Positions 8,808-15,894 of a stretch of DNA of 40,788 nt are shown one piece after another. Location: positions 1 to 40,788 of the forward strand of contig DUMC01000030.1 in assembly GCA_012840075.1 (NCBI GenBank). The letters run 5' to 3'. The notes beneath the pieces were generated by a model that was given only the letters and a program-made list of their open reading frames with translations, was not told the origin of the DNA and did no database searches. The first letter of the stretch is position 1. The number at the start of each line of letters is the position of its first letter. Source of the DNA: Clostridiaceae bacterium (GTDB lineage Bacteria > Bacillota > Clostridia > Acetivibrionales > DUMC01). The translations under genes were made by a program, and so were the position numbers.

Positions 8808-9797
8808 ATGGACTTTAATGAGGTTACAGGACAGAAAAAGATAATAAGAAGTTTAATAAAATTAATAATGGAAGATAAGATTGGGCATGCTTATATATTT
8901 ACCGGACCAAAAGGTATAGGCAAAAGGACCGTAGCAAAAGCTTTTTCACATATGCTCTTGTGTGTCAAACCCACAGAAAACGGTCCTTGTAATAAATGTA
9001 TACCATGCAGGTTGTGGAAAGAAGGTTCTAATCCGGATTATTATCAAATAGAAACTGTCCGGGATAACATACTAATTGACGAAATCCGCAGCATGCAAAG
9101 CAATATAATTGTAAAGCCCTTGTATTCCGGTAGAAAAGTGGTTTTAATAGCTGATGCCGAGAAAATGACCGTTCAAGCTCAGAATTGCCTTTTGAAAGTA
9201 TTGGAAGAACCGCCTTTATATGCAGTAATAATTTTAACTTCTTCCAATTATGAGGCATTGCTTAGTACAATACGTTCAAGAGTAACGAGATTTAATTTGT
9301 CAAGATATACAAGAGATGAGATGAAAAAAATTATTGAATCAAACATAAAACAGGTAAATTCGAATATTGAATTTGTTATAAACTACTCGGACGGTATTCC
9401 GGGTACGGCATTAAATTTGGCTTCTTCTCATGATTTTATAAAGTTGAGAGAAAGTGCCATTGACATAGTTCATAAGCTTTTTATGATAAAAGATATTGAT
9501 TTTTTCGATATATACAATTTTTTTGATATAAATAAAGACAATATTGATACCGTATTGGACATAATCATTGCTTATTACAGGGATTTGGTAATTGCTAAAA
9601 CCGGTGGAAAAGAAAACATGTTGATTAATTCGGACAAAAAAAATAAAATATTAAGTGAAGCCAGAAATCATTCTTTAGAGCGGCTTATTAAAAATATAGA
9701 GATTGTTGAAGCTGCACGAGTTGGTATAAAACAGAATGTTAATTATCAATTAAGTATTGAAAGTATGATTTTAAGGCTTCAAGAACTGGTAAATTAA
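8808..9797 (+). CDS. holB: HolB, DNA polymerase III delta-prime subunit
   Basis: A clamp-loader subunit of 329 aa. The AAA+ N-terminus has EVTGQKKIIRSL, the Walker A-like GPKGIGKRTVAKA, and a zinc knuckle CNKCIPC near residues 62-68. Next come KVVLIADAEKMTVQAQNCLLKVLEEPP and the sensor/arginine-finger strand TIRSRVTRF. The usual SRC triplet here reads SRV, so the Arg is kept and the Cys lost. A helical C-terminal domain follows. I prefer ATG 8808 because CGGAG lies 6 nt upstream. A TTG at 8757 would add 17 residues without a ribosome binding site. It closes the tmk-darA-yaaR-holB block. Confidence 0.93.
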   Translation: MDFNEVTGQKKIIRSLIKLIMEDKIGHAYIFTGPKGIGKRTVAKAFSHMLLCVKPTENGPCNKCIPCRLWKEGSNPDYYQIETVRDNILIDEIRSMQSNIIVKPLYSGRKVVLIADAEKMTVQAQNCLLKVLEEPPLYAVIILTSSNYEALLSTIRSRVTRFNLSRYTRDEMKKIIESNIKQVNSNIEFVINYSDGIPGTALNLASSHDFIKLRESAIDIVHKLFMIKDIDFFDIYNFFDINKDNIDTVLDIIIAYYRDLVIAKTGGKENMLINSDKKNKILSEARNHSLERLIKNIEIVEAARVGIKQNVNYQLSIESMILRLQELVN

Positions 9798-9894
9798 AAT
9801 TGTTCCTATTAGAAATTAAAACAGAGTGATAAAGGTTTTATATTTGTCGATAAAGAATTTACACTATCAATAATTTACGGATTAGATTGAAGAT

Positions 9895-9940
9895 ACCGGT
9901 CAAAACTGCCGTTTTTATTGGTTCTTTGACCGGTAAGTTT
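9895..9940 (+). terminator. Perfect inverted repeat between holB and ricT
   Basis: ACCGGTCAAA at 9895-9904 and TTTGACCGGT at 9925-9934 form a perfect 10-bp stem with a 20-nt loop. The trailing T-run (AAGTTTTTG) is short. It may be a weak terminator or an RNA structure between holB and ricT. The rest of the 278-bp gap shows nothing. Confidence 0.45.
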
Positions 9941-10075
9941 TTGAAATTTTAAATTGATTTTTCTTAAAAAGGGTTTAGAGCCCTTATTTAGTTTTATTCT
10001 AATGGGAAATAAAGCCATTTTGTTTTTTACAAATGGTTCAAAAAATATAGATTATAGATGGAGGCATAAACACAG

Positions 10076-10954
10076 GTGGTTACGGTTGTTGGTGTACGAT
10101 TCAGACCTGCCGGGAAAATATATTATTTTGACCCGGATGGTTTGGTTATACCTGTCGGTAAAAATGTAATTGTTGAGACAGCAAGAGGAATAGAGTTAGG
10201 TTACGTGGTTATATCAAACAGAGAAGTCCCGGAAGAAGAAATAGTAGCTCCGTTGAAAAAGGTTATAAGAATAGCTACTGAAGAGGATATGGAACATCAT
10301 AGAGAAAACCTGGAAAAAGAAGAGAAAGCTTTTGAAATATGTTTGCAAAAAATAAAGGAACATAAGCTGGAAATGAAGCTTATAGATGTAGAATATACTT
10401 TTGACAATAATAAAATTTTATTCTACTTTACCGCTGACGGTAGGATAGATTTTAGAGAGCTTGTAAGGGACTTGGCAGCAATATTTCGTACACGCATAGA
10501 ATTGAGACAAATAGGGGTAAGAGATGAAACAAAAATGATGGGCGGAATAGGCCTTTGCGGGAGAATACTATGCTGTCATAAATTTTTATATGATTTTCAG
10601 CCTGTATCCATAAAAATGGCTAAAGAACAAGGATTGTCATTAAATCCTGCAAAGATATCCGGCTGCTGTGGGAGACTAATGTGCTGCTTAAAATTTGAGC
10701 ATGAAGCATACGAGGAAATATTAAAACGAATGCCCAAGAAAGGTGCAATTGTTCAGACTCCGGAAGGACCGGGCGTAGTAATGGAAATTTACCTCCTTAA
10801 GGAGAGTGTAAAAGTTAAATTGGAAAGTGAAAATGATCTTGACTTGAAAGTATTTCATATTAATGAAATAGAAATAATTAAAGATGCTGCCGTTCAGCAG
10901 GAAGAACCCGAGGAAATCGAGAACTTAGAGGCTCTTAAAGAGTTAGAAGATTAA
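10076..10954 (+). CDS. ricT: RicT/YaaT, PSP1-domain protein
   Basis: A 292-aa PSP1 protein. In B. subtilis, YaaT (RicT) acts with YlbF and YmcA (RicF, RicA) as an iron-sulfur complex that works with RNase Y in mRNA maturation and promotes sporulation and biofilm formation. The core shows VVGVRFRPAGKIYYFDP, ELGYVVISNREV, the long KAFEICLQKIKEH helix, DGRIDFRELVRDLA and RIELRQIGVRDETK. It carries Cys-rich segments LCGRILCCHKF and GCCGRLMCCLKFEHE, the family's cluster-binding cysteines. The C-terminus is a Glu-rich tail. Start is GTG at 10076 with GGAGG at 10060-10064, a slightly long 11-nt spacing. Its partner genes are not in this window. A strong hairpin with U-run follows. Confidence 0.93.
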   Translation: MVTVVGVRFRPAGKIYYFDPDGLVIPVGKNVIVETARGIELGYVVISNREVPEEEIVAPLKKVIRIATEEDMEHHRENLEKEEKAFEICLQKIKEHKLEMKLIDVEYTFDNNKILFYFTADGRIDFRELVRDLAAIFRTRIELRQIGVRDETKMMGGIGLCGRILCCHKFLYDFQPVSIKMAKEQGLSLNPAKISGCCGRLMCCLKFEHEAYEEILKRMPKKGAIVQTPEGPGVVMEIYLLKESVKVKLESENDLDLKVFHINEIEIIKDAAVQQEEPEEIENLEALKELED

Positions 10955-10963
10955 AAACTTCAG

Positions 10964-11013
10964 GGGTGCATTTAACAAATATTTCTTCACATAAAATTAA
11001 ATGCACCCTTTTT
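10964..11013 (+). terminator. Rho-independent terminator after ricT
   Basis: GGGTGCATTTAA at 10964-10975 pairs perfectly with TTAAATGCACCC at 10997-11008, a 12-bp stem followed by TTTTT at 11009-11013. It starts 9 nt after the ricT stop. Confidence 0.88.
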
Positions 11014-11025
11014 CCTGAATCTCTA

Positions 11026-11054
11026 TTGACGGGTATCGATATAAGTAATATACT
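11026..11054 (+). promoter_or_regulatory. Sigma-A type promoter of the ferredoxin gene
   Basis: TTGACG at 11026-11031 and TATACT at 11049-11054 are separated by exactly 17 bp. It lies just after the ricT terminator and about 60 bp before the ferredoxin start, so the ferredoxin gene is a separate unit. Confidence 0.75.
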
Positions 11055-11112
11055 GTAAGTCGTGGGTTTTGAGTTTTGTTTGTAATTTATTGGTAAAGGG
11101 GAGGTGTATTCG

Positions 11113-11283
11113 ATGGCATATCAAATTACTGATGATTGCATAAGCTGCGGAGCATGTGAATCAGAATGTCCGGTTTCATGCATATCAGAAGGTGACGGTA
11201 AATATGTGATAGATGAGAATGCTTGTATAGAATGCGGAGCATGTGCAGGTGTTTGTCCTGTAGACGCACCTCAACCAAAGTAA
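11113..11283 (+). CDS. 2[4Fe-4S] ferredoxin, clostridial type
   Basis: A 56-aa low-potential electron carrier. Two CxxCxxCxxxC-type clusters are visible: CISCGACESECP with a following Cys pattern, and CIECGACAGVCPVDAP near the C-terminus. The chain starts MAYQITDDC, as classic clostridial ferredoxins do. GGGGAGGTG lies about 8 nt upstream of the ATG. It has its own promoter and a hairpin afterwards, so it is monocistronic. It occupies the spot where B. subtilis has yabA, yabB and yazA. Redox partners are not encoded nearby. Confidence 0.96.
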   Translation: MAYQITDDCISCGACESECPVSCISEGDGKYVIDENACIECGACAGVCPVDAPQPK

Positions 11284-11288
11284 TCATT

Positions 11289-11315
11289 ACCTGGTAGAAC
11301 AAACAGGTTTTTTTC
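11289..11315 (+). terminator. Short terminator after the ferredoxin gene
   Basis: ACCTG at 11289-11293 pairs with CAGGT at 11304-11308, with one further pair inside, and runs directly into TTTTTT. The stem is short but the U-run and position, 6 nt after the stop, fit a terminator. Confidence 0.55.
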
Positions 11316-11434
11316 GTCTTAAAAAGTTGGTATTAAGAGATTAAGCTGAATAACTTATGGATAATTCACAAATAATTGGCAATTATAATTGTTAGCAATT
11401 ATTTTAGCAATTATTTTATTGTTATTGTATTAGG

Positions 11435-11485
11435 AATCAAGCAAGAAAACATTGTAGTTGTTAAACTTGCTTGATTTCTTATTTA
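11435..11485 (+). terminator. Hairpin upstream of rsmI
   Basis: AATCAAGCAAG at 11435-11445 pairs perfectly with CTTGCTTGATT at 11466-11476 (11 bp), followed by TCTTATTT. It could be a second terminator or a leader structure for rsmI, 64 bp before that gene. Just upstream, GCAATTAT occurs three times in about 50 bp. Confidence 0.5.
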
Positions 11486-11549
11486 CAAAAGTTTTATCCG
11501 TAGGTCCATGGAATTCTAAAGCCCACGGAAATGGAAAGCAGGTGGCAAA

Positions 11550-12410
11550 ATGGAACAAAAAGGAACTCTTTACCTTGTAGCTACCCCCATAGGTAACCTT
11601 GAGGATATCACATTAAGGGCTTTAAGAGTATTAAACGAAGTTGATTTAATTGCTGCCGAGGACACAAGGCAGACCGTTAAATTGCTTAACCACTATAATA
11701 TTAAGAAGCCTTTAGTCAGTTACCATGAGCATAATAAAGTAAGTAAAGGGAATTATCTAATTGAACAATTGCTAAGCGGAAAAAATATTGCTTTGGTATC
11801 AGATGCAGGGACACCGGGGATTTCCGACCCGGGCGAAGATTTGGTAAAGTTAGCAATAGAAAATAATATTGCGGTTACTATGGTTCCGGGCCCTGTGGCA
11901 GCGATCATGGGATTGGTTTTGTCAGGTCTTCCTGCCGGAAGGTTTGTATTTGAAGGATTTCTTCCAATGAATAAAAGAGCACGCAAGGAGAGATTGGAGT
12001 ATTTAAAAAATGAAGTTAGGACGATAATATTATATGAGGCACCACACAAACTTTTATATACTTTGAACGATCTTTACGATATATTAGGCAATAGGAAGGT
12101 AGTTTTGGCAAGGGAGCTGACTAAAATATACGAGGAATTTTTAAGATGCGACCTTTCAGAAGCCATAAAGCATTTTGAAGAGCAAAGCCCAAAAGGTGAA
12201 TATGTAGTTATATTGGAAGGAATAAATGTAAATACTATTAAAGAAGAGACAGTAAAACAATGGGAAGGTAAGGATATAAAAGAACATATGGAAATATATT
12301 TGCTTCAGGGCATGGACAAAAAAGAGGCAATGAAAAAAGTTGCAGAAGACAGGGGCATATCCCGCCGTGAAGTATACAATGAACTTTTGAAAATAAAAAA
12401 CAAGGGTTAG
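11550..12410 (+). CDS. rsmI: RsmI, 16S rRNA 2'-O-methyltransferase (C1402)
   Basis: A 286-aa SAM-dependent enzyme of the tetrapyrrole-methylase fold that 2'-O-methylates C1402 in the 16S rRNA decoding centre. Diagnostic motifs are LVATPIGNLEDITLRAL at the N-terminus, AAEDTRQT, SYHEHN, SDAGTPGISDPG, and the SAM site VPGPVAAIMGLVLSGLP. The C-terminal small domain ends in a helix-turn-helix-like RGISRREVYNELL. Length is normal. The ribosome binding site AGGTGG is about 8 nt before ATG. It is convergent with abrB. The stop codon lies inside a hairpin stem. Confidence 0.96.
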   Translation: MEQKGTLYLVATPIGNLEDITLRALRVLNEVDLIAAEDTRQTVKLLNHYNIKKPLVSYHEHNKVSKGNYLIEQLLSGKNIALVSDAGTPGISDPGEDLVKLAIENNIAVTMVPGPVAAIMGLVLSGLPAGRFVFEGFLPMNKRARKERLEYLKNEVRTIILYEAPHKLLYTLNDLYDILGNRKVVLARELTKIYEEFLRCDLSEAIKHFEEQSPKGEYVVILEGINVNTIKEETVKQWEGKDIKEHMEIYLLQGMDKKEAMKKVAEDRGISRREVYNELLKIKNKG

Positions 12411-12428
12411 CCATTTTCCCTAACCCTT
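12402..12428 (+). terminator. Hairpin overlapping the rsmI stop codon
   Basis: AAGGGTTAG at 12402-12410 pairs with CTAACCCTT at 12420-12428 around a 9-nt loop. The left arm contains the rsmI stop codon. The T-run after it is poor (TTTACTCC), so termination strength is uncertain. Confidence 0.6.
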
Positions 12429-12473
12429 TACTCCAGCGAGTCGACCGCTTAGCATATTTAACTCACTTAAAAT

Positions 12474-12603
12474 CCGCACATAAAATTTTTCCGCACATTA
12501 TCTTTCTATTTTTTCACACACATAATCCGCACATCACGTTTTCCCACATATAAATTCTGAGGGGCCGCACATGAAAAAACCGTACATAAGCATTCGTACA
12601 TAA
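12474..12603. repeat. Cluster of CCGCACAT-type short repeats between rsmI and abrB
   Basis: Variants of CCGCACAT(AA) occur at 12474-12481, 12491-12498, 12527-12534, 12565-12572, 12580-12589 (CCGTACATAA) and 12594-12603 (TCGTACATAA), with a relic CCCACATA at 12543-12550. Spacing is irregular (about 14-38 bp). It is not a CRISPR. The tract fills most of the convergent gap between two 3' ends. Confidence 0.6.
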
Positions 12604-12624
12604 TTTTTTTATTTTAGGATTGTC

Positions 12625-12867
12625 TTAGCTGTTTTTTAACTCTTGCATGCAATTCTTGCAGATGTTTTTCCCTTTGTAAGAAATAACATCTTTTGCATCA
12701 TTGCAGAAGATACACGCTGGTTCATATTTTTTCAAAATAATTGTTGATCCGTCCACATATATTTCCAGCGCATCTTTTTCTGCAATATCAAGAGTCCTTC
12801 TTAATTCAATAGGAAGAACAACTCTTCCAAGTTCGTCCACTTTTCTAACTATACCTGTTGACTTCAT
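12625..12867 (-). CDS. abrB: AbrB/SpoVT-family transition-state regulator with C-terminal CxxC pairs
   Basis: An 80-aa DNA-binding protein. Residues 1-48 are the swapped-hairpin AbrB fold: MKSTGIVRKVDELGRVVLP, ELRRTLDI, EIYVDGSTIILKKY. Residues 50-75 carry CIFC and CKNC pairs, probably a small zinc ribbon, common in clostridial AbrB proteins and absent in B. subtilis AbrB. ATG at 12867 has AGGGAGG 9 nt upstream; a longer 103-codon reading would start inside the promoter region. The gene has its own promoter with a Spo0A-box-like site just after it, so it is probably repressed by Spo0A~P at the start of sporulation. In B. subtilis abrB lies next to rsmI and metG too. Confidence 0.93.
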   Translation of the reverse strand: MKSTGIVRKVDELGRVVLPIELRRTLDIAEKDALEIYVDGSTIILKKYEPACIFCNDAKDVISYKGKNICKNCMQELKNS

Positions 12868-12895
12868 ATCGTATTTCCTCCCTAACACTACAATA

Positions 12896-12902
12896 TTCGA
12901 CA
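12896..12902 (-). promoter_or_regulatory. Spo0A box (TGTCGAA) downstream of the abrB promoter
   Basis: The minus strand reads TGTCGAA here, identical to the core 0A box, about 15 bp downstream of the abrB -10. In B. subtilis Spo0A~P represses abrB from boxes in this same position. Confidence 0.65.
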
Positions 12903-12917
12903 ATCCTTTATAAGTTA

Positions 12918-12946
12918 ATAATACCATATATTTCAATTGACGTCAA
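12918..12946 (-). promoter_or_regulatory. Sigma-A type promoter of abrB
   Basis: On the minus strand TTGACG (12941-12946) and TATTAT (12918-12923) are exactly 17 bp apart. The -35 lies in a perfect 10-bp palindrome, TTGACGTCAA (12937-12946), which could be an operator. Confidence 0.8.
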
Positions 12947-13254
12947 TAGAAAATTTAATAAATTTTAAAAAAATTTCCTTTACATGAATTTTATTGTTAT
13001 AAAGCTAAATTCTACTTCATTAATTAGTAAATATTATACCTAAAAATTTACAGGACGTCAATAGACTGGAATTTAGTGAGTGTATTTAAAAAATGCATTC
13101 ATGGTAATATATAACAAGTTGTTCACATATAATTAAAAAAGAAAGCATTAAATTAGGATACTCGTCATATAAATATCCGCTTTCCGGCATTGATTTGATT
13201 TATAAAATCCAGTGGCTTGCAGTACCGGGAAAGAGGATAAAGGATGTGAACAAT

Positions 13255-13905
13255 ATGATGAATTACATATGGTTTGGAATGCTTATATTTGGCTTTATAA
13301 CAGGAATAATTAACGGCAGAATGGATGAAGTAACAAATGCAATTATTGCATCAGCTTCAGATGCTATAAAGCTTTCGATAAATTTGCTTGGGATTATGTG
13401 TTTGTGGACAGGATTGATGAAGATCGCAAATGAAAGCGGATTAGTAAAAAACATAGCTTCTTTAATGAAGCCATTCATAAAAGTTTTATTTCCCGGAATA
13501 CCTAGTAATAGTCCTGCTGCAGGTGCGATTGTTATGAATCTGGTGGCTAATATCTTAGGGCTTGGTAATGCGGCCACTCCTTTTGGATTGAAGGCCATGG
13601 AAGAGTTGCAGAAGTTGAATCCCCGAAAACATACAGTTTCCAACGACATAAGCATGTTTCTTGTGATAAATACAGCTTCTCTTCAACTTATTCCTACGTC
13701 TTTAATAGCATTAAGAGCTGAGGCAGGTTCTGCAAACCCGGTGGAGATAATCGGTTGTATATGGATAGCTTCTGCTTGTGCAGCAATTACAGGAGTTATA
13801 GCGACAAAGATCTTATCGTCAACCCGAAAAACCGGAAAAAGTAGAAAGGGAGCCAAAAAAATAGAAAGGGCGGCAAAAAATGAATATTATAAGATTAGTG
13901 TCTGA
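13255..13905 (+). CDS. spmA: SpmA, spore maturation protein A
   Basis: A membrane protein of the nucleoside-recognition (Gate) domain family, 216 aa, needed in B. subtilis with SpmB for full spore core dehydration. Several hydrophobic segments are visible, starting with MNYIWFGMLIFGFITGIING. The conserved blocks SINLLGIMCLWTGLM, MKPFIKVLFPGIP, AIVMNLVANILGLGNAATPFG and FLVINTASLQLIPTS are present. The C-terminus is a basic tail. Start is one of two adjacent ATGs at 13255/13258, with AAAGGA about 10 nt upstream; an upstream frame extension has no ribosome binding site. It overlaps spmB by 26 bp. Confidence 0.94.
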   Translation: MMNYIWFGMLIFGFITGIINGRMDEVTNAIIASASDAIKLSINLLGIMCLWTGLMKIANESGLVKNIASLMKPFIKVLFPGIPSNSPAAGAIVMNLVANILGLGNAATPFGLKAMEELQKLNPRKHTVSNDISMFLVINTASLQLIPTSLIALRAEAGSANPVEIIGCIWIASACAAITGVIATKILSSTRKTGKSRKGAKKIERAAKNEYYKISV

Positions 13906-14413
13906 TTACGCTATTCCTGTTATAATCTTGTTAATTTTAATAACCGGTTTATGTAGGAATGTAAAAGTTTATGATATATTTGTGGAAGGAGCTAAAGACA
14001 GTATTACTACGGTTGTAAGGATAATACCGACTCTGGTGGGACTTTTTGTAGCTATAGGAGTTTTCAGAGCATCCGGTGCAATGGATTTATTGGTTTTTGC
14101 CGTAAGACCTATTGCAAGATTATTCAATATACCTTCCGAGGTAATTCCATTAGTCTTATTAAGGCCGGTTTCCGGTAGTGCTTCTTTAGCATTGGTATCA
14201 GATATGCTAAAAACTTTCGGACCTGATTCCTTTATAGGCAGAGTAGTATCCGCCATAGTGGGATCAAGCGAAACCATTTTCTATGTATTAACGGTATATT
14301 GTGGGGCTGTCGGTATAAAACGTATCAGGCATACCCTTTTGGCAGCATTAATGGCAAGCGGAGTCGGAACCGTGGTTTCAGTATGGATATGCACATTGAT
14401 ATTTAGAAGTTAA
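13880..14413 (+). CDS. spmB: SpmB, spore maturation protein B
   Basis: A 177-aa membrane protein, partner of SpmA, also with a Gate domain. It starts with a hydrophobic segment (AIPVIILLILITGL), then VYDIFVEGAKDSITTVVRIIPTLVGLFVAIG, and the family core LLRPVSGSASLALVSDML, GPDSFIGRVVSAIVGSSETIFYVL and a final transmembrane helix. The ATG at 13880 lies inside the spmA coding end, with AAAGGG about 8 nt before it, so the two are translationally coupled. In B. subtilis spmAB follows dacB; here it stands without it, between abrB and a DUF2600 gene. Confidence 0.95.
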   Translation: MNIIRLVSDYAIPVIILLILITGLCRNVKVYDIFVEGAKDSITTVVRIIPTLVGLFVAIGVFRASGAMDLLVFAVRPIARLFNIPSEVIPLVLLRPVSGSASLALVSDMLKTFGPDSFIGRVVSAIVGSSETIFYVLTVYCGAVGIKRIRHTLLAALMASGVGTVVSVWICTLIFRS

Positions 14414-14495
14414 TATTTACATCAAACCCTCGCAAATATTTCATTATAATTTAAATGATAATTTAAATGCATCCATATGGAAGTTAATTAAAATG

Positions 14496-15659
14496 TTAAA
14501 ACGTTATTAGCGGCATAATAGCTTTCCAAAACCTGAGATAAAATGTACCTGCCGACTCCAGGATATTTCTGCTGGCGACTTTTTTCAATCCTATATGAGC
14601 TCCCGAATCTGATAGATATATGGCTAGTATTAACTTTATAATCGTCTTATGCATGAAGACATTATTTAAATTCAGTTCCGAACATATTTTTAAGGACTTT
14701 TTATAAAAGAATATCAGCCTTTCTTCACATTGCTTCAAGTTATCATAATGCTTTAAAAAATTGTGCTCATTGGCTTGAATTTTTTTGTCTTCGGCATAAA
14801 TATTTTGATACAAGTCAACATAATTTGTTAAAAGCACTTGCAACCCATTTATCCATGGGAAATAGGCTTTGTCAATGTTGATAACAGTTTCAAGCTCCAG
14901 AAAAGGATCAAAAGCTGCCGATAATAATGCGTATAACCCAAGGTCTGAAAAAGCTGCTGCTTGAAACTCCCATGGAAGCAATTCAGGATAGTATTTTGTA
15001 TAATTATAATTATCAGCCCAATTTGATGGCTGGTTGTACTCATCATTGATCAAATAACTATGGATTAAGTAATCTTTTTTCATGTAAACGTATTTTTTTA
15101 TGTATTCCTTAACCATTGCATAGGACGGTATCTTTTTTAATTGTTTTCTGCATGAATCGACAAGAAGCTTAACAAGATCCTTATCAGTATTTTTCAAATT
15201 ATAATGATCGGCCGGGAAATATTTAAAATAGTTGCTGGTTTTCCTTGAAGGCTCAACGGCTTCCAATAAGGCTAAAAAAAGTTGATTAAGTACCCGTTTA
15301 TCTTTAATTCCATCATAATATCTGCATAAATAATCAAGATGATTAACCAGCATGCCGTAATTTATCATAAATGTAATCATTTTTTTAGTGTTAACTTTGG
15401 GAAAAGCAAAAAATATTGATTTTATATACTCATTTTTACCCAACTCATACAGCCGCTCATTAAGTTCATCATTAAACGTTTTGTTATCCCTGACTTGTAT
15501 TTTAAGCTCCGGTATCGTTTTAAAAATAAATTTTCCAAGCATACTGAAGACATTGAATATATCTTTTATGTTATTAAAAGCATTTTTATAAAAACTTGCA
15601 AGGTCTTCCTTGTTAAAATGAATGTTTGGATTAAATTCCTTTATATTGAATTCCATCAT
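14496..15659 (-). CDS. DUF2600 (YtpB-like, terpene-synthase-related) protein with altered Asp motifs
   Basis: A 387-aa helical protein of DUF2600. The family includes B. subtilis YtpB, tetraprenyl-beta-curcumene synthase, found in spore-formers. Alignable parts are PLLPWEFQAAAF-like text (LLPWEFQAAAFSDLGLYALL), YFPWINGLQVLL, and a basic region around RKQLKKIPSY. The usual first Asp motif, remembered as DYLDNLCD, here reads NHLDYLCR (residues 106-113), keeping only the middle Asp. The second region reads NYVDLYQN rather than DYxxDxxED. Activity may be lost or changed. Start at ATG 15659 follows AAGGAGGAG; a second ATG is 3 nt on. It is convergent with spmB and divergent from metG. Confidence 0.8.
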   Translation of the reverse strand: MMEFNIKEFNPNIHFNKEDLASFYKNAFNNIKDIFNVFSMLGKFIFKTIPELKIQVRDNKTFNDELNERLYELGKNEYIKSIFFAFPKVNTKKMITFMINYGMLVNHLDYLCRYYDGIKDKRVLNQLFLALLEAVEPSRKTSNYFKYFPADHYNLKNTDKDLVKLLVDSCRKQLKKIPSYAMVKEYIKKYVYMKKDYLIHSYLINDEYNQPSNWADNYNYTKYYPELLPWEFQAAAFSDLGLYALLSAAFDPFLELETVINIDKAYFPWINGLQVLLTNYVDLYQNIYAEDKKIQANEHNFLKHYDNLKQCEERLIFFYKKSLKICSELNLNNVFMHKTIIKLILAIYLSDSGAHIGLKKVASRNILESAGTFYLRFWKAIMPLITF

Positions 15660-15826
15660 GAACTCCTCCTTATTAAGACAGAAAAATCTTACCATCCGGA
15701 TGAATAATAATCAATATATTTCCTGAAAATACAATATGAGTTAATTCTTCATATTTCTACATCATAAGGGGTTGTGTCGAAAAAATGAGCGGTATGAACA
15801 AAGCTTGAGTATTGTTAAGAATATCC

Positions 15827-15855
15827 TTGAAAAATTCAACTTTTAAATGTATAGT
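15827..15855 (+). promoter_or_regulatory. Sigma-A type promoter of metG
   Basis: TTGAAA at 15827-15832 and TATAGT at 15850-15855 are 17 bp apart, giving a leader of about 33 nt before the metG start. A TGTCGAA (0A-box-like) sits 45 bp upstream, at 15775-15781; its role is unknown. Confidence 0.75.
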
Positions 15856-15894
15856 AATGGATATAAAAACAATGTAAGGTAAGGAGATATGTTT

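Larger units (their letters stand above)
12868..13254. other. Divergent regulatory region between abrB and spmA
   Basis: A 387-bp gap without a gene. It holds the abrB promoter and 0A-like box, a repeated 12-mer GACGTCAATAGA (12939-12950 and 13054-13065), and a TATAAT at 13128-13133 lacking a good -35. A nested imperfect stem also lies here: GAAAGC 13141-13146 with GCTTTC 13179-13184, and GGATA 13156-13160 with TATCC 13174-13178. No sporulation-sigma promoter for spmA could be assigned with confidence. Confidence 0.6.

Noticed and set aside
9954-10169. Plus-strand frame of 71 codons overlapping the ricT start
   Set aside because: It lies in another frame, overlaps the conserved ricT N-terminus and has no homology or ribosome binding site.
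12474-12603. CRISPR array
   Set aside because: Units are only 8-10 bp, spacing is irregular and there are no cas genes.
13081-13254. Sigma-E or sigma-G promoter for spmA
   Set aside because: Words loosely like CATxxxAT exist, but none has a matching -35 at the right spacing.
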